Shown in pieces: positions 1 to 5,829 of a stretch of DNA of 13,476 nt. Made by a program: the position numbers and the translations under genes. The stretch spans positions 1 through 13,476 of the forward strand of contig DPZM01000259.1 of NCBI GenBank assembly GCA_003535955.1. The letters are read 5' to 3'. Within the stretch, counting starts at the first letter, position 1. The number at the start of each line of letters is the position of its first letter. A model generated the notes under the pieces. The model was not told where the DNA came from. It did no database searches and saw only the letters and a list, made by a program, of their open reading frames with translations. The DNA comes from Lachnospiraceae bacterium. GTDB taxonomy: Bacteria > Bacillota > Clostridia > Lachnospirales > Lachnospiraceae.

Positions 1-1
1 G

Positions 2-172
2 GAATTCACCGACAAAGCCGTAGAGGTAGCCAAGGAGGTAGGCAAGGTTGTAGTTGAGGTAGGTACTGAAGTTGCGGAAGTTGCCAAGGAAGTAGCCAAG
101 GCAGGTCTTGCAGGAGCCAAGGCCGGCTTCGATGAGGCTAAGAAGACCTACAACGAGAACAAGAATAAATAA
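2..172 (+). CDS. C-terminal end of a Val/Glu/Lys-rich helical protein (5' end outside window)
   Basis: An open frame enters from the left edge and ends at TAA 170-172, giving 56 visible residues. I do not recognise the family. The visible part is a low-complexity amphipathic helix built on repeated units of the type EVAKEVGK, VVVEVGTE, VAEVAKEVAK, followed by an Ala/Gly-rich stretch (AKAGLAGAKAG) and a charged tail ending NENKNK. Valine, glutamate and lysine alternate, as in helix-forming surface-binding or coiled-coil segments. The DNA repeats too, with several copies of gtagccaag and gaagttgcc. No catalytic motif is visible. A terminator follows at 221-257, so this is the last gene of its transcript. 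The reading frame is well supported; the function is unknown. Confidence 0.7.
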   Translation, partial: EFTDKAVEVAKEVGKVVVEVGTEVAEVAKEVAKAGLAGAKAGFDEAKKTYNENKNK

Positions 173-174
173 AT

Positions 175-203
175 GAAGACACGGGGACGGTTCTTTTGTC
201 CTC
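175..203 (+). repeat. Dispersed GGGACGGTTC-core repeat, copy 1
   Basis: Starts with GAAGACA, has the core GGGGACGGTTC and ends with TGTCCTC, so its ends form a near-perfect 7-bp inverted repeat around the core. It begins two bases after the stop codon of the preceding gene. The same pattern recurs at 1799-1827, 2244-2271 and, in partial form, 2277-2302. From memory, similar short sequences are scattered between genes in many Clostridia and resemble REP-like elements mobilised by IS200-type (Y1/RAYT) transposases. No such transposase is in this window. Confidence 0.6.
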
Positions 204-220
204 ATCGGATATAAACAGAT

Positions 221-257
221 ACAACCCTGAAGTAGTAATACTTTGGGGTTGTTTTTT
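221..257 (+). terminator. Rho-independent terminator
   Basis: Arms 221-232 (ACAACCCTGAAG) and 241-252 (CTTTGGGGTTGT) pair over 12 bp with two G-U pairs around an 8-nt loop, followed by a T-run at 253-257. It ends the transcript of the gene at the left edge. Confidence 0.85.
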
Positions 258-283
258 GCCTGAAGTTTTTCGTGTAAGGTAGT

Positions 284-314
284 GTGACACTTTAGCTCAG
301 AGCTAATGTGTCAC
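284..314. promoter_or_regulatory. 31-nt palindrome, candidate operator upstream of the trpB2 promoter
   Basis: GTGACAC (284-290) pairs with GTGTCAC (308-314), and TTAGCTC (292-298) pairs with GAGCTAA (300-306). The arms are 15 nt with one T-T mismatch and a single central base. No T-run follows on either strand, so it is not an ordinary terminator. It lies about 20-50 bp upstream of the predicted -35 at 333, which suits a dimeric regulator's binding site. It could instead be a dispersed palindromic repeat or an RNA hairpin. The structure is certain; the role is inferred. Confidence 0.5.
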
Positions 315-332
315 CGGTGTGTCAGTTTTTCG

Positions 333-362
333 TTGCACCGCATTGCATTAGTGTGATAAAAT
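333..362 (+). promoter_or_regulatory. Predicted sigma-A promoter of trpB2
   Basis: TTGCAC (333-338) and TAAAAT (357-362) are separated by 18 bp, and TG at 354-355 gives an extended -10. Transcription would start near 369, leaving a leader of about 50 nt. Confidence 0.55.
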
Positions 363-369
363 ATGCAGG

Positions 370-388
370 TGCGCATCAGTAATGCGCA
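370..388 (+). promoter_or_regulatory. 5'-leader hairpin of the trpB2 mRNA
   Basis: TGCGCAT (370-376) and ATGCGCA (382-388) form a perfect 7-bp stem with loop CAGTA, right at the predicted transcript start. There is no T-run, so it is more likely a stability element or a DNA-level operator than a terminator. No T-box or tandem Trp-codon leader peptide was found between 363 and 420. Confidence 0.4.
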
Positions 389-420
389 GAACAAGGTGAA
401 CTATTCGGAGGAGGAATAAA

Positions 421-1791
421 ATGTCAAAAGAAATACCTTATAAAATATATTTGGATGAGAAAGATATACCTTCATCCTGGTACAACATGCGGGCTGACAT
501 GAAGAATAAGCCGGCACCCCTTCTTAACCCCGGAACGGGACATCCTATGACGGCTGCAGAACTTGAGGGAGTATTCTGTAAGGAACTGGTAGCCCAGGAA
601 TTAAATGAAAATGATGCATATATCCCGATACCCCAGGATATCAGGGATTTCTATAAGATGTACAGGCCGTCACCCCTTGTAAGGGCTTACTGCCTTGAGA
701 AGAAACTTGATACGCCTGCTAAGATCTATTATAAATTTGAGGGTAACAATACATCCGGAAGCCACAAACTTAACTCAGCGATCGCTCAGGCTTATTATGC
801 CAAGCAGCAGGGGCTTAAGGGCGTCACGACCGAGACCGGAGCAGGCCAGTGGGGAACGGCCCTTTCCATGGCATGTGCTTACTTTGACCTTGACTGCAAG
901 GTTTACATGGTTAAGGTATCATACGAACAGAAGCCTTTCAGGCGCGAGGTCATGAGGACTTACGGTGCTTCAGTCACCCCTTCGCCTTCGGAAACAACCG
1001 AAGTGGGAAGGAAGATACTTGCAGCTCATCCCGGAACTACCGGTTCTCTTGGATGTGCCATATCCGAGGCTGTTGAGGTAGCTACACACAACGAGGGATA
1101 CAGGTATGTACTCGGAAGTGTTCTTAACCAGGTTCTTCTCCATCAGTCGGTTATCGGTCTTGAAGCAAAGGCTGCGTTTGACAAGATCGGTGTTAAGCCT
1201 GACATGATCATAGGCTGCGCAGGCGGCGGATCAAACCTTGGAGGTCTTATTGCTCCCTTTATGGGTGAAAAGCTCCGTGGTGAAGCTGATTACAGGATAT
1301 TGGCGGTTGAGCCCGCATCATGTCCTTCATTTACAAGAGGCAAGTACGCATATGACTTCTGCGACACCGGAATGATTTGCCCTCTGGCTAAGATGTACAC
1401 GCTCGGAAGTGACTTTATCCCTGCTCCGAATCACGCCGGTGGACTTCGTTTCCATGGAATGAGCACCACCCTGTCACAGCTTTACCATGACGGATATATG
1501 GAGGCTACGACCGTTAAGCAGACGGAAGTGTTCGAGGCCGCTGAGTATTTCGCAAGGGTTGAGGGCATCCTTCCCGCACCCGAGAGTTCACATGCCATCA
1601 GGGCTGCCATAGATGAGGCTAAGAAGTGCAAGGAAACAGGTGAGGAGAAGACGATTCTCTTCGGACTTACCGGAACTGGCTACTTCGACCTGGTTGCCTA
1701 TGAGAAATATAACAACGGTGAGATGGATGACTATATTCCTACGGATGCCGAACTGGCTGAGAGTATCGCTAAGCTGCCCAAGGTAAAATAA
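421..1791 (+). CDS. trpB: Tryptophan synthase beta chain, TrpB2 type (TrpB-like PLP enzyme)
   Basis: PLP-dependent enzyme of the cytoplasm that condenses indole with L-serine to make L-tryptophan. The protein has 456 residues, longer than the roughly 400 of classical TrpB1 and typical of TrpB2. Visible motifs are the PLP lysine in SGSHKLNSA (K116; HKLN where TrpB1 has HKIN), ETGAGQWG at 138-145 with the catalytic Glu138, the phosphate-binding glycine loop GGGSN at 268-272, PAPESSHA near 386-392 and a C-terminal GLTGTGYFDL. The N-terminal extension up to about residue 75 (PLLNPGTGHPM, YIPIPQDIRDFY) also matches the TrpB2 group. The strong site GGAGGAGGAAT at 407-417 supports ATG 421. No trpA or other trp gene is nearby and the gene has its own promoter, so an indole-salvage role is plausible. 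The family call is very secure; the physiological role is inferred. Confidence 0.96.
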   Translation: MSKEIPYKIYLDEKDIPSSWYNMRADMKNKPAPLLNPGTGHPMTAAELEGVFCKELVAQELNENDAYIPIPQDIRDFYKMYRPSPLVRAYCLEKKLDTPAKIYYKFEGNNTSGSHKLNSAIAQAYYAKQQGLKGVTTETGAGQWGTALSMACAYFDLDCKVYMVKVSYEQKPFRREVMRTYGASVTPSPSETTEVGRKILAAHPGTTGSLGCAISEAVEVATHNEGYRYVLGSVLNQVLLHQSVIGLEAKAAFDKIGVKPDMIIGCAGGGSNLGGLIAPFMGEKLRGEADYRILAVEPASCPSFTRGKYAYDFCDTGMICPLAKMYTLGSDFIPAPNHAGGLRFHGMSTTLSQLYHDGYMEATTVKQTEVFEAAEYFARVEGILPAPESSHAIRAAIDEAKKCKETGEEKTILFGLTGTGYFDLVAYEKYNNGEMDDYIPTDAELAESIAKLPKVK

Positions 1792-1798
1792 GAAATGT

Positions 1799-1827
1799 GA
1801 AGACAGGGGACGGTCCTTGTGTCTTTT
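1799..1827 (+). repeat. Dispersed GGGACGGTTC-core repeat, copy 2
   Basis: GAAGACA (1799-1805), core GGGGACGGTCC and closing TGTCTTTT (1820-1827). It has the same orientation as copy 1 and again sits a few bases after a stop codon (trpB2, TAA 1789-1791). The end segments are inverted, so the transcript can fold into a hairpin followed by TTTT. It might therefore help to terminate trpB2. Confidence 0.6.
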
Positions 1828-1853
1828 AATAAAGTAATTTTAAAAATCTTGAT

Positions 1854-1889
1854 ACAGGGCTTGCAATATCGCAGGCCCTGTGTTATTAT
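1854..1889 (+). terminator. Probable terminator hairpin after trpB2
   Basis: ACAGGGC (1854-1860) pairs with GCCCTGT (1875-1881). A T-G pair and TGC/GCA extend it to an 11-bp stem with loop AATATC. The tail TGTTATTAT has only interrupted Ts, so strength is uncertain. The hairpin overlaps the promoter of the next unit. Confidence 0.45.
1861..1889 (+). promoter_or_regulatory. Predicted promoter of the metal-export unit
   Basis: TTGCAA (1861-1866) and TATTAT (1884-1889) have 17-bp spacing, with an extended -10 TG at 1881-1882. Transcription would start near 1896, inside the operator-like dyad at 1893-1911. That placement suits repression when metal is low. Confidence 0.6.
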
Positions 1890-1892
1890 CAA

Positions 1893-1911
1893 CATATGAA
1901 CAATCATTCAT
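1893..1911. promoter_or_regulatory. ArsR/SmtB-like metal-responsive operator
   Basis: The sequence CATATGAACAATCATTCAT contains the dyad ATGAA (1896-1900) and TTCAT (1907-1911). It closely resembles TGAACA-nn-nTTCA operators bound by SmtB/ZiaR/CadC-type ArsR repressors, judged from memory of those sites. It covers the predicted transcription start just upstream of genes for an HMA protein and a Zn/Cd ATPase, which are classic targets of such repressors. A further TTCATTCGAA lies at 1915-1924. No ArsR gene is in this window, so the repressor must be encoded elsewhere. Confidence 0.55.
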
Positions 1912-1931
1912 GCGTTCATTCGAATCGAACT

Positions 1932-1958
1932 GGCACATCGGTTCTGAACCAATGTGCC
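1932..1958. promoter_or_regulatory. Leader inverted repeat upstream of the HMA gene
   Basis: GGCACAT (1932-1938) pairs with ATGTGCC (1952-1958), and GGTT (1940-1943) with AACC (1947-1950), with one C/A mismatch and a CTG loop. It lies in the 5' leader between the predicted transcript start and the ribosome site. It could be an RNA hairpin or a second operator. No T-run follows, so it is not a standard terminator. Confidence 0.4.
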
Positions 1959-1995
1959 GGCAAATGTGACAAAAAAGGTAAATTAGTGGTGAAAC

Positions 1996-2000
1996 GGAGG
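1996..2000 (+). promoter_or_regulatory. Ribosome binding site that sets the HMA gene start
   Basis: GGAGG lies 9 nt before ATG 2010 and only 3 nt before the in-frame ATG 2004. No such site precedes the upstream in-frame ATG 1896, which sits at the predicted transcript start inside the operator. Confidence 0.65.
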
Positions 2001-2009
2001 AAGATGAAA

Positions 2010-2228
2010 ATGAAGAAAAAATTCAAGCTTGAGGACCTTGATTGTGCGAATTGTGCTGCTAAGATGGAAGCAGCCATTAAGGAAATACCCGGAGTCATCA
2101 ATGCATCGGTTAATTTCCTGGCTCAGAAGATGATGATCGAGGCGGATGACGATCAGTTTGATGCCATAGTGGATAAGGCTGTTAAGTGTATTACCAATGT
2201 AGAGCCCGATTGCAAGGTGATCTTGTAG
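2010..2228 (+). CDS. Small heavy-metal-associated (HMA) domain protein
   Basis: A 72-residue protein that is a single HMA fold, binding metal through CANC (C12, C15) in LEDLDCANCAAKM. The LDCANCA form is the one seen at the N-terminus of CadA/ZntA-type Zn/Cd ATPases, rather than the GMTCxxC of copper chaperones. IKEIPGVINASVNF then matches helix 1 and strand 2 of the fold. C60 and C68 near the C-terminus are extra possible ligands. It probably acts in the cytosol as a detached metal-binding module or chaperone for the ATPase that starts 87 bp downstream. I chose ATG 2010 from the GGAGG at 1996-2000; ATG 2004 is the alternative. The longer frame from 1896 would be translated through the operator and leader hairpin and is unlikely. 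Domain identity is secure; metal specificity is inferred from the neighbour. Confidence 0.85.
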   Translation: MKKKFKLEDLDCANCAAKMEAAIKEIPGVINASVNFLAQKMMIEADDDQFDAIVDKAVKCITNVEPDCKVIL

Positions 2229-2243
2229 GAAGAGACAAAGGAT

Positions 2244-2271
2244 GAAGACAGAAGAACCGTCCCGTGTATTC
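2244..2271 (-). repeat. Dispersed GGGACGGTTC-core repeat, copy 3 (inverted)
   Basis: On the plus strand it reads GAAGACA, then GAAGAACCGTCCC, then GTGTATTC. This is copy 1 in opposite orientation (minus strand GGGACGGTTCTTCTGTCTTC). It lies just after the stop codon of the HMA gene. Confidence 0.6.
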
Positions 2272-2276
2272 AAATG

Positions 2277-2302
2277 AAACGAGGAACCGTCCCCCCCGGT
2301 TC
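2277..2302 (-). repeat. Partial repeat copy 4 with its own hairpin
   Basis: AGGAACCGTCCCC is shared with copy 3 in the same orientation, but the flanks have diverged. GAACCG (2284-2289) and CGGTTC (2297-2302) form a 6-bp stem around a C-rich loop. Copies 3 and 4 fill most of the gap between the HMA and ATPase genes, and the ATPase ribosome site begins right after, at 2305. Confidence 0.45.
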
Positions 2303-2315
2303 ATGAGGAAATGTT

Positions 2316-4316
2316 ATGACTAAGAAGCAGAAAGCAGCATTGTTAAGGATAATAATAACGGCAGTCTTTTTCTTTCCGCTGCTGATCGCAGAGCATATGG
2401 GAATGATGGACAGTTTCCCATGGTGGGCTGTACTTATCATCTTTATTATACCGTATGCGCTCATCGGCTATGATGTGGTAAAAAGGGCGATCGTTAATAT
2501 TTCCCACGGTCAGGTTTTTGATGAGAATTTCCTCATGATGGTTGCGACCCTGGGAGCATTTGCGGTAAGTGAGTATTCGGAAGCTGTTGCCGTTATGCTC
2601 TTCTATCAGGTGGGTGAACTCTTCCAAAGTTATGCCGTTGGTAAGAGCAGGCAGTCTATCTCGGCTATGATGGATATGGCGCCTGAATACGCCAACCTGG
2701 AAACGGAAGAGGGACTGGAGGAAGTTGACCCGGATGATGTTGAGATAGGAAGTATCATAGTCATTAAACCGGGTGAGAAGGTGCCGCTTGACGGAACGGT
2801 CATTGAAGGTGAGTCCATGCTGGACACATCCGCCCTCACAGGGGAGCCGGTGCCCAGGAGAATAAGGGAAGGCGAAGAGATATACAGCGGCTGCATAAAT
2901 GGGAACGGTACCCTGCGAGTAAGGACAAGTAAGGAATTTGATGATTCCACGGTTGCCAAGATTCTTGAACTCGTTGAAAATGCCAGCGACAAGAAGGCTA
3001 AGGTTGAAAACTTTATTACAAGGTTTGCAAGATACTACACCCCGGTTGTGACGCTTAGTGCACTTGCGCTTGCGATCACCGGGCCTATAGCAACGATCAT
3101 AAGCCGGGCATCCGCAGCAGGACAGACATTTTTGACTGTTGCAGGAAGCCTTGCAGCGGCCGGTGAACTTAAAGGTATAATATCAACCTGGCTTCTGAGA
3201 GCGTGCACATTCCTGGTCGTTTCCTGCCCCTGCGCCCTTGTTATCTCGGTTCCGCTGGGTTTCTTCGGAGGCATTGGAGCGGCTTCGAGGAAGGGTATAC
3301 TTGTTAAGGGGTCTAATTATCTTGAACTTGTATCCAGGGTAGATACAATTGTATTTGATAAGACAGGCACACTGACCAAAGGTGAATTCAGGGTTACCCG
3401 CATGATCACAGCCGCTGAATTTACAGAAGGGATCAGGGCAGGCTCTGAGGATGATGCAAAACTGGCGCTGCTAGATATTGCAGCACATGCGGAGTCGTAT
3501 TCAACCCATCCTATTGCCATGTCGATAATTGAAGCATATAAAGAACGGATGCCGGAAGATGCCGTATTGGATTCTTCACGTGTCGAGAATGCGCATGAGG
3601 ACGCGGGCCACGGTGTGGATGTTAAGGTTGACGGCCGCATGGTCACGATCGGTAACGGTAAACATCTTGAAAAGCATGGGATCAAATACGATCCCTGTGA
3701 CGAGAACGGTACGATAGTTTATGTTGCGGTTGATGACGTGTATGCCGGAGCCATAGTCATATCCGATACCGTCAAGGACGGTGTTAAGGAAGCCATAAGC
3801 GGCATGAAGCGGGCCGGAGTTGCCAGATGCGTTATGCTTACCGGCGACAGGAGGGCGGCTGCCGAATATACGGCAAAAGACCTTGATATAGATGATTTTT
3901 ACTCGGACCTTCTGCCACAGGACAAGGTGGTTAAGGTTGAAGAACTTCTGAATAAAGAGCAGGATGGCAGATATCTTGCCTTCGCAGGTGACGGAATAAA
4001 CGATGCGCCTGTACTGGCAAGGGCCGATATAGGTATCGCCATGGGTTCTATGGGTTCGGATGCGGCGATAGAGGCAGCGGACATTGTCCTTATGGATGAT
4101 GACCTCAGAAAGATAGCATCGGTTATATCCATATCAAGAAGGACGATGAGTATTGTTAAGCAAAATATCGTATTTGCAATATCTGTCAAGATCCTTGTGC
4201 TCATTTTAAGTGCTTTCGGCATAACCAATATGTGGGCAGCGGTTTTTGCGGATGTGGGAGTCGCGGTGCTTGCAATACTCAATTCCATGAGAACGCTGAA
4301 GGATCAGGTAAAATAG
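2316..4316 (+). CDS. cadA: P1B-2-type Zn2+/Cd2+/Pb2+-exporting ATPase
   Basis: Inner-membrane pump that uses ATP to export Zn2+, Cd2+ or Pb2+. In order along the 666 residues: transmembrane helices from about 10 to 105, actuator domain with TGEPVP at 175-180, the metal-site CPC in TM6 (SCPCALV, 303-309), phosphorylation site DKTGTLT with Asp348, the HP motif at 398-399, TGD at 509-511 and GDGINDAP at 558-565. The TM7 Lys (VKILVL, K625) and TM8 DVG (D646-G648) are the P1B-2 signature and argue against copper. It has no N-terminal HMA domain; that domain is the separate gene upstream. The segment between YYTP (241) and CPC is about 25 residues longer than I recall for CadA. GAGGAA at 2305-2310 supports ATG 2316. 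It is probably co-transcribed with the HMA gene under the ArsR-like operator. Class is certain; the exact preferred metal is not. Confidence 0.95.
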   Translation: MTKKQKAALLRIIITAVFFFPLLIAEHMGMMDSFPWWAVLIIFIIPYALIGYDVVKRAIVNISHGQVFDENFLMMVATLGAFAVSEYSEAVAVMLFYQVGELFQSYAVGKSRQSISAMMDMAPEYANLETEEGLEEVDPDDVEIGSIIVIKPGEKVPLDGTVIEGESMLDTSALTGEPVPRRIREGEEIYSGCINGNGTLRVRTSKEFDDSTVAKILELVENASDKKAKVENFITRFARYYTPVVTLSALALAITGPIATIISRASAAGQTFLTVAGSLAAAGELKGIISTWLLRACTFLVVSCPCALVISVPLGFFGGIGAASRKGILVKGSNYLELVSRVDTIVFDKTGTLTKGEFRVTRMITAAEFTEGIRAGSEDDAKLALLDIAAHAESYSTHPIAMSIIEAYKERMPEDAVLDSSRVENAHEDAGHGVDVKVDGRMVTIGNGKHLEKHGIKYDPCDENGTIVYVAVDDVYAGAIVISDTVKDGVKEAISGMKRAGVARCVMLTGDRRAAAEYTAKDLDIDDFYSDLLPQDKVVKVEELLNKEQDGRYLAFAGDGINDAPVLARADIGIAMGSMGSDAAIEAADIVLMDDDLRKIASVISISRRTMSIVKQNIVFAISVKILVLILSAFGITNMWAAVFADVGVAVLAILNSMRTLKDQVK

Positions 4317-4333
4317 GGCTAAAAGTGGCTTTT

Positions 4334-4354
4334 TCCCCTGATAAGTGATATAAT
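4334..4354 (+). promoter_or_regulatory. Predicted extended -10 promoter of the surface-polymer operon
   Basis: TATAAT at 4349-4354 is a perfect -10, preceded by TG at 4346-4347 (TGATATAAT). The -35 region near 4326-4332 (TGGCTTT) is poor, as is common for extended -10 promoters. Transcription would start near 4361, giving a leader of about 50 nt. A weak hairpin (AAAAG/CTTTT, 4321-4333) just upstream may end the ATPase transcript. Confidence 0.6.
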
Positions 4355-4399
4355 CTCAATAACTGTGCAGGAAGTCGTGCACGGCCATTCAAACAGTCA

Positions 4400-4405
4400 G
4401 GGGAG
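4400..4405 (+). promoter_or_regulatory. Ribosome binding site that sets the sugar-phosphotransferase start
   Basis: GGGGAG lies 7 nt before ATG 4413. An in-frame GTG at 4365 has no such site and lies about 4 nt from the predicted transcript start, so ATG 4413 is preferred. Confidence 0.65.
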
Positions 4406-4412
4406 ATCTATC

Positions 4413-5828
4413 ATGTACCAGCGCAGGTCAAACATACAGGATATTTTTCTGATGTTTGTTGATTCAATATGTGTAACCATCGGACTCATTATCGCCAATT
4501 ACATAAGGCATGGGTCCTTTTTCGGTATGCCCAGGAACGACATGAGGTTCTCTATCCTGTGGGGGATGTGCATGGTTGTTTTTCTTATAAGCAACCTGAT
4601 GTTTCGGATCAACAAGGATTTTTACATCCGCGGACCCTTTCATGAGCTCCTGGTGGCATTTGGAAACAACATGCTCATCTTCGTGGGCGTGACTGTAATA
4701 CTCTACTTCCTAAAACGAAGTGAATCCTCTTCGCGAGTGGTAATGATCCTGTTTATAATCATAGATACCCTGCTCATTACCCTGATACACCAGATCATCA
4801 AGGCCCTGCTTCCCGGCATGTACCAGCGCATGATGGACAAGACCAGGATGCTGCTCGTAACGGACAGGGAACTTGCAGAATCATCGATTGATGATGTCAG
4901 GGGATTTGCGGATTTTTCCCAGGAGCTTATAGGCATAACCATACTTGATGATGCGGAGAAGAAGGAATTTAAGGGCCTTCCGGTCGTTGCAGATATAGAT
5001 AACCTTACCGAGTACTGCAAGAAGGGGTCGCTTGATGAGGTTGTTATAGCCGTAGGTGATCACAGCAGGGATATGTCCGACAGGCTCCTTAAGGTGATGG
5101 AAGACATTGCCCAGATGGGCATAATCATACATTACAGGATAACACTGCCCGACCTTAACGGGGCCAGACACAAGATGCTTCTTAAAAGGGGCAACATGTA
5201 TACAGTCACCTATGCCAATCAGATAACATCTATGGGACAGGTGGTAGTTAAGCGCGTTATGGATATAGTGGGCGGGCTGATAGGATGCCTGATCGCTGCC
5301 ATCCTTTACGTGATCCTGGGCCCTGTCATCAAGCTTCAGTCTCCGGGCCCGGTACTTTTTTCCCAAAAAAGGGTGGGACGTAACGGCCGCGTTTTTAATA
5401 TGTATAAGTTCCGATCCATGTATGCCGATGCCGAACAGCGCAAGGCGGATCTAATGGACAGGAATGAGATGAACGGTCTTATGTTTAAGATGGAAAACGA
5501 TCCCAGGATCACGCCGGTCGGAAGGTTCATGCGTAAGACTTCGCTCGATGAATTTCCTCAGTTTTACAATATCCTAAGGGGTGATATGTCTTTGGTCGGA
5601 ACAAGACCTCCGACAGTGGATGAGTTCAGCAAGTACAGCTATTCACACAAGAAGAGGCTTAGCTTCCGCCCCGGCCTTACCGGTATGTGGCAGGTCTCGG
5701 GAAGAAATGAGATAACTGATTTTGACGAGATAGTAAGGCTGGATGTTGAGTATATCGATAACTGGAATCTCCTGCTTGATATAAAGATACTGCTTAAAAC
5801 AATAGGCGTTATATTTAAGGGGAAATAA
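4413..5828 (+). CDS. Polyprenyl-phosphate sugar-1-phosphotransferase (WbaP/CpsE-like, PHPT family)
   Basis: Integral membrane enzyme that starts a surface polysaccharide by moving a sugar-1-phosphate from a nucleotide sugar onto undecaprenyl phosphate. Of 471 residues, the N-terminal part has four or five hydrophobic segments (about 11-30, 47-65, 78-100, 108-128). A Rossmann-like regulatory domain follows (about 143-270, RMLLVTDRELAESS, LDEVVIAVGD). The catalytic domain starts at the re-entrant helix near 280-308 and shows KFRSM (332-336), DPRITPVGRFMRKTSLDE (363-380; the Asp-Glu pair is catalytic in the family), FPQFYNILRGDMSLVGTRPP and RPGLTGMWQVSGR (419-431). Length and order are standard. 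The sugar cannot be read from sequence. The next gene begins one base after the stop, and its ribosome site (AAGGGG, 5817-5822) lies inside this gene, so the two are translationally coupled. Confidence 0.95.
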   Translation: MYQRRSNIQDIFLMFVDSICVTIGLIIANYIRHGSFFGMPRNDMRFSILWGMCMVVFLISNLMFRINKDFYIRGPFHELLVAFGNNMLIFVGVTVILYFLKRSESSSRVVMILFIIIDTLLITLIHQIIKALLPGMYQRMMDKTRMLLVTDRELAESSIDDVRGFADFSQELIGITILDDAEKKEFKGLPVVADIDNLTEYCKKGSLDEVVIAVGDHSRDMSDRLLKVMEDIAQMGIIIHYRITLPDLNGARHKMLLKRGNMYTVTYANQITSMGQVVVKRVMDIVGGLIGCLIAAILYVILGPVIKLQSPGPVLFSQKRVGRNGRVFNMYKFRSMYADAEQRKADLMDRNEMNGLMFKMENDPRITPVGRFMRKTSLDEFPQFYNILRGDMSLVGTRPPTVDEFSKYSYSHKKRLSFRPGLTGMWQVSGRNEITDFDEIVRLDVEYIDNWNLLLDIKILLKTIGVIFKGK

Positions 5829-5829
5829 A

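Noticed and set aside
1896..2009. N-terminal extension of the HMA gene from ATG 1896, with a Cys/His-containing head
   Set aside because: The ATG lies at the predicted transcript start inside the operator dyad, has no ribosome site, and the segment spans the leader hairpin. GGAGG at 1996-2000 points to ATG 2010 (or 2004).
4316..4338. Possible terminator after the Zn/Cd ATPase gene
   Set aside because: Only AAAAG/CTTTT plus a GGG/CCC pair with a bulge. Too weak to call, though a transcript end is expected here.
4365..4381. GTGCA/TGCAC inverted repeat in the leader of the surface-polymer operon
   Set aside because: A 5-bp stem is expected by chance at this size and there is no T-run or conserved partner motif.
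4365..4412. GTG start for the sugar-phosphotransferase
   Set aside because: No ribosome site and only about 4 nt from the predicted transcript start; ATG 4413 has GGGGAG at 7 nt and the protein then begins like its family.
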